From an uncultured Clostridia bacterium (GTDB lineage: Bacteria; Bacillota; Clostridia; Lachnospirales; Lachnospiraceae), in assembly GCA_946186175.1 (NCBI GenBank), contig CAMHMG010000002.1, forward strand, positions 1-33,481: a DNA stretch of 33,481 nt. The letters run 5' to 3'. The notes beneath the pieces were generated by a model. It searched no databases and had not been told where the DNA came from. It saw only the letters and a list, made by a program, of their open reading frames with translations. A program made the position numbers and the translations under genes. Position 1 is the first letter of the stretch, and every line of letters starts with the position of its first letter. Of the stretch, positions 8,861-16,898 are shown one piece after another.

Positions 8861-9763
8861 TTGTTTGGATTCTTTGGAAATAAGAATAAGGAAGTACAAC
8901 ATAATGAGGAGGCAAGAATAACTAGACAACCGATGCAAAATGAACCCCGACCTTCATCGCATCATATGGTGCCGGAACTTGAAACATTTAAGAAAACTGT
9001 TGTAGGAAGTCGTGAATATCAGCAGGATGAATGCTATGTTTCACCAAGCAAGGTATTAGCCGCCAATAAGGTTACGAGGGTCATGGCTATTGTGTGTGAC
9101 GGAATGGGCGGTATGGCAGATGGTGAGAAAGCCAGTCGGACTGCATGCGAGATGATGAAAGCAGGTTTTCAGAAGATTGAGAAAGCAAAGGAAGTTAATA
9201 TACAGGAGTTCTTCAGGAGCGGGATCAAGGCCATTGATAATGTGATCTATCAATTTCCGAAAGAAAACGGAAGAGGTTCAGGAACAACAATGGTTGCCTG
9301 TATTGTAGAGAATAATATGCTGTATTGCGCATCAGTTGGTGACAGCCGCATCTACCTTATCAGTGGCGGTAAGATAACACAGGTCACAAGGGATCACAAT
9401 TATAAAATGAAATTGGACGAAATGGTGAGAGCAGGACAGATGACACCTGAGGAAGCTGCGTCAAAGAAGCAGAAAGAAGCACTTATCAGTTTTCTTGGAA
9501 TAGGTAATGTAAGTCTTATGGATATCACCCAGCCAATCGAGCTGAAACTTGGAGATGTCGTAATGCTCTGTAGTGACGGTGTGACGAAGATATTATCAGA
9601 TGAACAGATAAGGAAAATAATTGCTACTGAGAAGATCAAACCTGAAGAGAAAGCTGAGAAGCTTATTGAAAAGACGATACTTGCACATGCCAAGTCTCAG
9701 GATAATACAACGGTAGCACTTATTCATTACCATGAGAAAGAAATTAAGAGGTATAATTCTTAA
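8861..9763 (+). CDS. PP2C-family phosphatase of a different subtype from 51 and 4787
   Basis: VCDGMGGMADGE, GSGTTMVACIV, VGDSRIYLI, LCSDGVTKIL, SQDNTTVALI. Track start 8783 overlaps the previous CDS; TTG 8861 is preceded by GGAGGTGGAG, so it is the likelier start. Confidence 0.9.
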   Translation: MFGFFGNKNKEVQHNEEARITRQPMQNEPRPSSHHMVPELETFKKTVVGSREYQQDECYVSPSKVLAANKVTRVMAIVCDGMGGMADGEKASRTACEMMKAGFQKIEKAKEVNIQEFFRSGIKAIDNVIYQFPKENGRGSGTTMVACIVENNMLYCASVGDSRIYLISGGKITQVTRDHNYKMKLDEMVRAGQMTPEEAASKKQKEALISFLGIGNVSLMDITQPIELKLGDVVMLCSDGVTKILSDEQIRKIIATEKIKPEEKAEKLIEKTILAHAKSQDNTTVALIHYHEKEIKRYNS

Positions 9764-9816
9764 ATAAATACCTCTGATTATAAAGAAATTTTTTAATAAC
9801 GAAAGGGGATATAACT

Positions 9817-10650
9817 ATGAATCTTAGCAGATGTGAAAACGGTCATTTTTATGACAAGGAGAAGTATGCGACATGTCCGCATTGTGCAGGGGGAAGTGCT
9901 TCAGATGACAGTCCTACATCAGTGTTTACTGAGGGAGAGGTGACAGAGCCTGTTAATCCGGGAATGTTCGCCGCTGCACCTGAACCATTTCAGCCGGCAC
10001 CGGAACCATTTGTTACAGCTCCGCCTGTAGATACGTTTGGCGTTGCAACCGGTTTTAGTGCTGATGAGCCGACTGTAGAATTAAGCGGAATGCAGGACAC
10101 AGCTACTGTACCGCTTGAGAATCTTTCAAGTATCAAGCCTACTGAAACAATTGCTGATGAGGATAACGATCATACAATAGGTTTCTTTGATGATGATTTC
10201 TTCGCTGCGGAAAAACCACAACCGTCAGCATCACAGTCAGTTGCCAGAGGAGCAGCGCCTGCACCGGTTAACAGAGTAAGTACTCCTTGTGTTGGATGGC
10301 TGATCGCACTTGGTGGAAAACATATTGGTACAGATTTCCGTTTGAAAGCCGGAAAGAACTTTATCGGACGCGGTGCACAGATGGATGTTGCCCTTACTGA
10401 GGATATGAGCGTATCAAGAGACAAACATGCGATAGTAGTTTATGAGCCGAAAGAGCATCTGTATCTTGTTCAGCCCGGAGAGGCAAGTACTCTTGTTTAC
10501 AAGAATGAGCAGGTAGTATTGAGCCCTGTACAGCTGCAGGCATATGATGTCATCACTGTCGGAGATGTCAACTTGTTATTTATGCCGCTCTGCAATAAAG
10601 AATTCAACTGGAATACAGTTCTTGAAGAGATGAAGAAGAATAATCAGTAA
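9817..10650 (+). CDS. FHA-domain protein with N-terminal Cys/His motif and a low-complexity P/A/E linker
   Basis: N-term RCENGHFYDKEKYATCPHC; FHA-like core IGRGAQMDVALTEDMSVSRDKHAIVVYEPK. Paralogue of 3920-4570. Confidence 0.88.
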   Translation: MNLSRCENGHFYDKEKYATCPHCAGGSASDDSPTSVFTEGEVTEPVNPGMFAAAPEPFQPAPEPFVTAPPVDTFGVATGFSADEPTVELSGMQDTATVPLENLSSIKPTETIADEDNDHTIGFFDDDFFAAEKPQPSASQSVARGAAPAPVNRVSTPCVGWLIALGGKHIGTDFRLKAGKNFIGRGAQMDVALTEDMSVSRDKHAIVVYEPKEHLYLVQPGEASTLVYKNEQVVLSPVQLQAYDVITVGDVNLLFMPLCNKEFNWNTVLEEMKKNNQ

Positions 10651-10668
10651 TAGAAAAGAGGCACAATT

Positions 10669-11745
10669 ATGAACCGTAAGGCAAAGGGATTGAGAATTGC
10701 AGGTGGTATCGGCATATTATTGAATATTATATGTTTGTTCCTGCCAATGACAAAATGCGAACCCGAGAACTATCCGATAGAGAAATTCTCCCAGCTGGAT
10801 TACATCCTGAATATGTTTTCTGACAATGCTCCATATGGTGATGTATATTCATCCGGCAGGATTATATGGGTTATAGTGTGTATATTGATTCCTGTCATTA
10901 TTTCTCTTGTGGCAGGAATCTGGGGGATCGTTGGCAATGACAGGCAGATAGTCAGCAGTGTTATGATACTTTCGGTATTTGCATTGTATATTGTATTGTG
11001 TCTGACTATCATGGGTTTCTACCCGTCGGATGAATACTCCGGAGATATTGCCGGAATAGTCAATCTGATATGTTCGGGAGCTGCCAGTGTGCTGGCAATC
11101 ATTTCTCTGTTGTACAAAGGTGAGCCGATGGAGGAACCTGAACTTGACGGGATTCCCGATCTGAATGAATTCAGACAGGAACAGGTCGATGCCAAGATTA
11201 ATATACACAATAATACTGAAAAATCAATCAATCCCTTTGCTGCTGATACATATGAGAGTTCGTCCGGATCCGGCGAACCGGAGAAACCATCGTCTATACA
11301 GGCTGAATCAAAGCAGCCAACACAACAGATGGTACAAGATCAGCAATCGGTTATGCAAACAGTTGATGAACAGGATAATAACCGGCAGAATTCGGAGCAG
11401 AATGACATTTTGGAATATGTTCCGGGTCCGCCTAAGGGTATAATGGTCGGACTTACAGGGATATATGCGGGAGCGCAGATACAATTTCAGGATGGTGAGA
11501 GTATCAGATTAGGGCGGCATCAGAGTAATGATCTGGTTTTTGAAGGACAAGAAAAGGTCAGCCGTAATCACTGTTATATTAAGTGGAACGGTGTTGAGGG
11601 AAAGTTCTATTTCAAAGATAATTCAAGCAATGGCTCATTTATACAGGGAATGGATGATTGTCTTCCGCAGAATATTGAGATAGAAATTCCTATAGGATCT
11701 GTGATCTTAATTGGAGATGAGAGTAATTCATTCCGACTGGAGTAG
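10669..11745 (+). CDS. Multi-TM membrane protein with C-terminal FHA domain
   Basis: Hydrophobic segments GGIGILLNIICLFLP, IIWVIVCILIPVIISLVAGIWGIVG, SVMILSVFALYIVLCLTIMGF, IVNLICSGAASVLAIISLLY; FHA LGRHQSNDLVFEGQEKVSRNHCYIKW...NSSNGSFIQG. Confidence 0.9.
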   Translation: MNRKAKGLRIAGGIGILLNIICLFLPMTKCEPENYPIEKFSQLDYILNMFSDNAPYGDVYSSGRIIWVIVCILIPVIISLVAGIWGIVGNDRQIVSSVMILSVFALYIVLCLTIMGFYPSDEYSGDIAGIVNLICSGAASVLAIISLLYKGEPMEEPELDGIPDLNEFRQEQVDAKINIHNNTEKSINPFAADTYESSSGSGEPEKPSSIQAESKQPTQQMVQDQQSVMQTVDEQDNNRQNSEQNDILEYVPGPPKGIMVGLTGIYAGAQIQFQDGESIRLGRHQSNDLVFEGQEKVSRNHCYIKWNGVEGKFYFKDNSSNGSFIQGMDDCLPQNIEIEIPIGSVILIGDESNSFRLE

Positions 11746-11796
11746 TATATGACGGAATTAGAGTCTTAGAACGAAGCACATGAGGAGTATAGGTAT

Positions 11797-14289
11797 ATGG
11801 ATGATAAGTTATGCATGAATTGTTTTAATACATATGGACGTCAGTTCGATATATGTCCAAAATGTGGATACATAGAAGGAACTCCGCCGGAACAGCCCCA
11901 TTGTCTGGTGCCGGGAACGATCTTAGGTAATCATTTTATTGTAGGAACCGTAATAGGAATCGGAGGATTTGGAATCACTTACAGGTGTTTCGATATGACT
12001 CTGGCTAATACGGTTGCAATTAAGGAATTCTTTCCTAAGGGGTTGGTCAACAGATCGCCGGGAGAAACAAAAGTAAGCCAGTTGTCAGGTGAGAAGAAAC
12101 AGCTGTTTTATGAACAGAAAGCAAGGTTTCACGCTGAGGCAAAAAGTATTGCACAGTTTGGCAAGGCCAAGGATATCGTTAATATATACGACTATATTGA
12201 AGAAAATGGCACAGCATATATTGTTATGGAATACATTGATGGTGTGCTTCTCAAAGATTACCTTGACAAAAAGGGTGCAATGGAACAGAGCGTTGCATTA
12301 GGCATGATAATGCCAATTATTGAAGCAGTTAAGAAGATTCACAGTAAGGGTATTATACATAAAGATGTAAGCCCTGATAATATATTTATTACGGACGATA
12401 AATCAATTAAAATATTTGACTTTGGTGCGGCACAGCTGAATGACAGTAAAGACGGTCAGGCAGGTGAAAAGGTGATTAAGATGGGTTACTCTGCACCTGA
12501 GCAATATCGTGATAAGAGCCGGCAGGGATTCTATACAGACGTATATTCGGTGGGCGCGATTCTATATCAGATGCTTACCGGCAAAAAGCCAATAGAATCA
12601 ACAGAAAGAGAACATAAGGATAGATTGAGATCCCCATTAGAGTTGGGGTTTAAGGTTAATTCTAATATAGATCGTGCAGTCATGGAAGCTTTGGCTGTCC
12701 AGCCGGAGCTTCGATACCAGGGAATTCAGCAATTCGAAGAAGCATTACGGAATAAAAGAGTTGCGGAATATCCCAAGGAGAAGATTCTCAGACGTAAACG
12801 AAAGAGAAATTGGATAATAGCCACTGTGGCTACATTAGTACTTACAATGGGGGTTGGTATCACTCTTGCACAGACAGTGTTCAAGGAAAAGAGTGAGGTT
12901 TTTGATACTACCATTGCTGATAATACGACAATAACTATCTGGGTGGAGAATGAAGATCAGAAGAACCAGTTAGATAGTCTATATAAAAAAGGATTGAAAC
13001 AGGGCGAAGATGGAGATATGTTAGTTGCGGGTGACCAGACAGAACCCAAGAAATGGCAGAAGTTCTGGGATCAGAATAAGAACATAACAGTTGATGTCCA
13101 GGTTCACCCTAACATGGCTGATGACCTGTCAGCAATACAGGAAGAACAGCAGCCTAACATGTATTTGACAGATCATGTGCCGGATTATCTTAAGACGGAT
13201 TATGTGTCTTTGGAAGGTATCTATGATGAATTGGATGCAGAGAATAATTACGCTTATCTTACGAGGAGTAATTATGAAAAGGAATTCCCGAACTATACTG
13301 AGATGCCTACAGGTTTAGATACTGTGATCGTGTATTCATGCAAGTTGAAAAATGGTGATGATGATACATTGGTCGAGAATTCAACTAAGATAAAGAATGC
13401 CGTGTTAGGTGAAAACGGAGATCAGGATGACAAGCTTAAAACTATCAAACAGAGTGATTTGAATAAATTGTTTGAAGAGATAGAAACAGATACTAATAAT
13501 CGTTCTGATGTATTATCTTATGATAATAATGAGAAGATGAATATGGTTGCATCGAGTGATGATGAATGGAACAAGTATTTTGATGGTGATATAGACAATC
13601 CTGATTGCACTGTATTGGGTACAGTTCAAAATACAAATCAAGCTGCGGAACAGGAACAATACCTGTTAGGAACGATCGGATCAGATCAACGTAACGTTTA
13701 TGGCAACAATATAGTTGCCGGTGTTGCTTTCAGAAAGCATCTGACAGACCTTGTGAACGGTTCATCACCTAAGAATAAGGTAGAAGATTTTTCGGGAGGC
13801 GTACAGACATATGTAGTTCTTACTGATGACGAAAGAATTCCTGTTATATTTTCAGAGAGGTACGCCATAAGAAAGAGCTCGGAGTCGTCACAGATCAAAG
13901 CATGCAAGAGAATGCTCTATATGATGATGCAGAGTATTGCGCAGAGCAAGAAGGCTGACAGTGGTGTTGAGACAACATTTCCTATCAGGAAAGATCAATT
14001 GGAGCAGTTCACACAAACTCATGGAAACATGGCAGACTTCTATAATATGTATGCGGATAAATATGATAAGACAGTTGTGATCGGCAATAATACAGGAGAC
14101 ATGTATCTGTTCTTTAAGAATTTAGGAACTATTACTGACAGCACAGAGCTTAGCAATTACTGTACACAGTTTGCCGCTACTAATGACCTTAAGAGTAAGG
14201 ACAGCAATTCTGATGAGAAGAAGGATACGGATAAAACTGAGGCAGCAAGCACAACGGAAGAAGCAAAAGAAGTTTCAAGTGATGAATAA
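11797..14289 (+). CDS. Zinc-ribbon transmembrane Ser/Thr kinase with extracellular solute-binding-protein-like domain
   Basis: CMNC-x10-CPKC; GIGGFGITYRC, VAIKEFFP, IIHKDVSPDNIF, IFDFGAA, YSAPEQY; TM NWIIATVATLVLTMGVGITLA; extracellular TITIWVENEDQKNQL...NITVDVQVHPN...EEQQPNMYLTDHVPDYL...PTGLDTVIVYSCK...IPVIFSERYAIRKSSESSQIKACKRMLYMMM. Confidence 0.9.
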   Translation: MDDKLCMNCFNTYGRQFDICPKCGYIEGTPPEQPHCLVPGTILGNHFIVGTVIGIGGFGITYRCFDMTLANTVAIKEFFPKGLVNRSPGETKVSQLSGEKKQLFYEQKARFHAEAKSIAQFGKAKDIVNIYDYIEENGTAYIVMEYIDGVLLKDYLDKKGAMEQSVALGMIMPIIEAVKKIHSKGIIHKDVSPDNIFITDDKSIKIFDFGAAQLNDSKDGQAGEKVIKMGYSAPEQYRDKSRQGFYTDVYSVGAILYQMLTGKKPIESTEREHKDRLRSPLELGFKVNSNIDRAVMEALAVQPELRYQGIQQFEEALRNKRVAEYPKEKILRRKRKRNWIIATVATLVLTMGVGITLAQTVFKEKSEVFDTTIADNTTITIWVENEDQKNQLDSLYKKGLKQGEDGDMLVAGDQTEPKKWQKFWDQNKNITVDVQVHPNMADDLSAIQEEQQPNMYLTDHVPDYLKTDYVSLEGIYDELDAENNYAYLTRSNYEKEFPNYTEMPTGLDTVIVYSCKLKNGDDDTLVENSTKIKNAVLGENGDQDDKLKTIKQSDLNKLFEEIETDTNNRSDVLSYDNNEKMNMVASSDDEWNKYFDGDIDNPDCTVLGTVQNTNQAAEQEQYLLGTIGSDQRNVYGNNIVAGVAFRKHLTDLVNGSSPKNKVEDFSGGVQTYVVLTDDERIPVIFSERYAIRKSSESSQIKACKRMLYMMMQSIAQSKKADSGVETTFPIRKDQLEQFTQTHGNMADFYNMYADKYDKTVVIGNNTGDMYLFFKNLGTITDSTELSNYCTQFAATNDLKSKDSNSDEKKDTDKTEAASTTEEAKEVSSDE

Positions 14290-14348
14290 CATAATATAAA
14301 GGATAAAGATGATATCGTGTAACAGATGTTTTTATAAGTAAGAAAGGC

Positions 14349-15473
14349 ATGGTGGAGTATATGAAAAAGGAAATGACAAAAAGAATTGTTACTAGTGGAT
14401 TAACATTGGCAATGGTATTAAACATGGTTAATTTTCCGTTGTTTTCAGTGGGAGCGAAGGCAGAAGAAAATCAATTTAGAGCTAATGCTGTTACAGTTAA
14501 AAGCTTAGGTGAGGGTAATGAAGAACCTAAATTTATAATACCGACAATAACTGCATTCTGCGGTGATAAGCTGGCTGATCTGACATTTATCCAGCCTGAG
14601 AATGGGAAACTGGAATGGATAAATCCAGATACAGTTCTAAAAGAAGGTCATAACAGTGTAGAGGCAAAATTTGTTCCAGATGATACAAATAAATATAAGA
14701 CTGTAGATAATGTTACAGTTGATATAGTGGCTGTTCATAATTTTGAAAAAAAGAAAAATTTGTCTTTTCATACAGAAGAGGAGCCTGTAGAAGATGAGGC
14801 TGGTAGTCGCGAATATTATCAGTGTTCTATTTGTGGCAAGAAGATAGGAGCTGATAACCAAGTTCATGACGATAATTACTTCATTATTCCGTATATACCT
14901 AAGAGTGTAGATATTGAAATGGGAACTACCAGTAAAATTGCTTCTTATGTGTTAAATGGAGTAGAAGGTGTTAAGACAACTTCTATTGATAATGCAGATA
15001 AGTATAAAGCATATTTTACTTTTGATGAATCCACAGGGGAAATAAATTCACCTTCAAGCGCAAAGTATTACAAAAAGAAAAAATTTGGAACTCCTACAAT
15101 TACTATTACTGATCAGGCCGGAGAAACATATAAAGTAAAATTGAATCTTAAGAACAAAAAACCTGACACATTTAAGGTTGATAGAAGAAACAAAAACGGT
15201 GTATATGAATACACACTTGAATGCAAAGCTGCTAATGCGGATAATATAAAGATTGAAGCAATAAGCGGTCTTTACAATAACAGTACACAAAAGGCACTAA
15301 ATAAAATTCTTTCCAAGAAAGTTGGGGATAATATTAAAAAATCTAATAAAGAGGCAAGTGTTAAAATATCGTTTACTTCAACTAAGAGAGCAATTAAAGG
15401 TAAGGTTAAATTCCAGGCAGTAGCAATATATGGGAAGAACGAGTCACTTCCATACATAAAGAGTGAAAAGTAA
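14349..15473 (+). CDS. Secreted protein with Ig-like/surface-protein repeats and one CxxC motif
   Basis: Signal peptide ending near VGAKA|EENQ; GKLEWINPDTVLKEGHNSVEAKFVPDDTNKYKTVDNVTV; YYQCSICGKKIG. Alternative start ATG 14361. Confidence 0.8.
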   Translation: MVEYMKKEMTKRIVTSGLTLAMVLNMVNFPLFSVGAKAEENQFRANAVTVKSLGEGNEEPKFIIPTITAFCGDKLADLTFIQPENGKLEWINPDTVLKEGHNSVEAKFVPDDTNKYKTVDNVTVDIVAVHNFEKKKNLSFHTEEEPVEDEAGSREYYQCSICGKKIGADNQVHDDNYFIIPYIPKSVDIEMGTTSKIASYVLNGVEGVKTTSIDNADKYKAYFTFDESTGEINSPSSAKYYKKKKFGTPTITITDQAGETYKVKLNLKNKKPDTFKVDRRNKNGVYEYTLECKAANADNIKIEAISGLYNNSTQKALNKILSKKVGDNIKKSNKEASVKISFTSTKRAIKGKVKFQAVAIYGKNESLPYIKSEK

Positions 15474-15528
15474 TATTAGAAATATGTAAAGTATATTAGT
15501 TAGAACATTATATTGATGGGTATATAAG

Positions 15529-16890
15529 ATGGGAAAAAAGAAATTAAAACGAAAGATTGTTATAAGACCAATAATAAGTATATGTTTGCTTATAGTATTA
15601 GGCTTAACATTACTTACGATTGATGTCAACGCCAAAGGTACAACACCGGTAGACGATAAAGCGAGGATATCCTGTGCTTCAATAACATATGGGAGCAGCT
15701 TCGAACCCAAGGTTGATGAATTTCCATATGATAATGCGACAACCACATGGTGGTATTATGATATTGAAGATAAAAATCATGTAAAGGAATGGAACTCATC
15801 AGAGCCCAATCCACCTGTTGGAACGTATATGTTATACGCAGTCTTTAAACCGAAAATTGGATGGGGGGAGTGTCGCTCTGATGAAATTAAAGTAACGGTT
15901 TCACAGGCAGAGCCTGAGTACCCCGCGCCAAATGTTTCTGCATTCTGTGGAACGAAATTAGCTGATATTAATCTTGACCAGCCCGATAATGGAAAGTTTG
16001 AGTGGGTGAATAATGAACAAATTATAAAAGCAGGTGAAAATTTAGCTATAGCCAGATTTATCCCTACAGACACAAAGAACTATAAGACTATTGAAAAAAT
16101 TGAAATAACTGTTGCTGTTAATCATGATGATAAAAACAAACTGGCTAAGCCGGATAAGGTTGAAGCTACAGATGAAGTGACAGGTATGTATGAACACTAT
16201 GAATGTCCAACATGTAAGGCGTTTATAGGGATGGATGGGAAGACGTATGATAAGTCGCATTTTGTAATTCCATATGTAGAAAAGAATATTGATGTAATTA
16301 TTGGGGACAATGAGCTGTTAGGTGGATTTGTTATAACGGGTGAGGAAGGAGTCGAATCTGTAGAGATTAAAGATTCAAAAAAGTATGAAAAATATATAAT
16401 TATAGATGAAGAAAAGAATATAGCGCCACCGGAAGAAGTACAATATTACCCCAAAAAGAAATTAGGAACACCTGTATTACTAGTAAAAGATCATATGGGT
16501 AATGTCCATAAATCAAAAATACATTTGTGGATCAGAAAACCTGCCAAATTTAAGGTGGGCAGAAAAGAATTACAGGGTGGAAAAATATACAGATATACTC
16601 TTGAATGTGAGGCAAAATATGCTGATAACATCACTATAGAAGCTACAAAGGGGCTTGTAAATGAAGCTACAAGAAAGAAACTGAATGAGATTCTTAAACA
16701 AAAAATAGAGGATAAAGTTAAAGAATCAAAGAAAAAATCAAAGAAAAAAGTAAAAGTGAAGATTGTTTTTACTGCCACTAAACGTGCTATTAAGGATGAT
16801 ATAACATTTAAAGCAAGAGCAGAGTATGGTAAGAATATATCGCAACCATTTGTTAAAAAATATAATAATAAAAACAAAAAGAAAGGATAA
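15529..16890 (+). CDS. Secreted protein, paralogue of 14349-15473
   Basis: Signal peptide near LTIDVNA|KG; NVSAFCGTKLADINLDQPDNGKFEWVNNEQIIKAGENLAIARFIPTDTKNYKTIEKI; HYECPTCKAFIG; Lys-rich C-terminus. Confidence 0.8.
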   Translation: MGKKKLKRKIVIRPIISICLLIVLGLTLLTIDVNAKGTTPVDDKARISCASITYGSSFEPKVDEFPYDNATTTWWYYDIEDKNHVKEWNSSEPNPPVGTYMLYAVFKPKIGWGECRSDEIKVTVSQAEPEYPAPNVSAFCGTKLADINLDQPDNGKFEWVNNEQIIKAGENLAIARFIPTDTKNYKTIEKIEITVAVNHDDKNKLAKPDKVEATDEVTGMYEHYECPTCKAFIGMDGKTYDKSHFVIPYVEKNIDVIIGDNELLGGFVITGEEGVESVEIKDSKKYEKYIIIDEEKNIAPPEEVQYYPKKKLGTPVLLVKDHMGNVHKSKIHLWIRKPAKFKVGRKELQGGKIYRYTLECEAKYADNITIEATKGLVNEATRKKLNEILKQKIEDKVKESKKKSKKKVKVKIVFTATKRAIKDDITFKARAEYGKNISQPFVKKYNNKNKKKG

Positions 16891-16898
16891 CACAGAAT

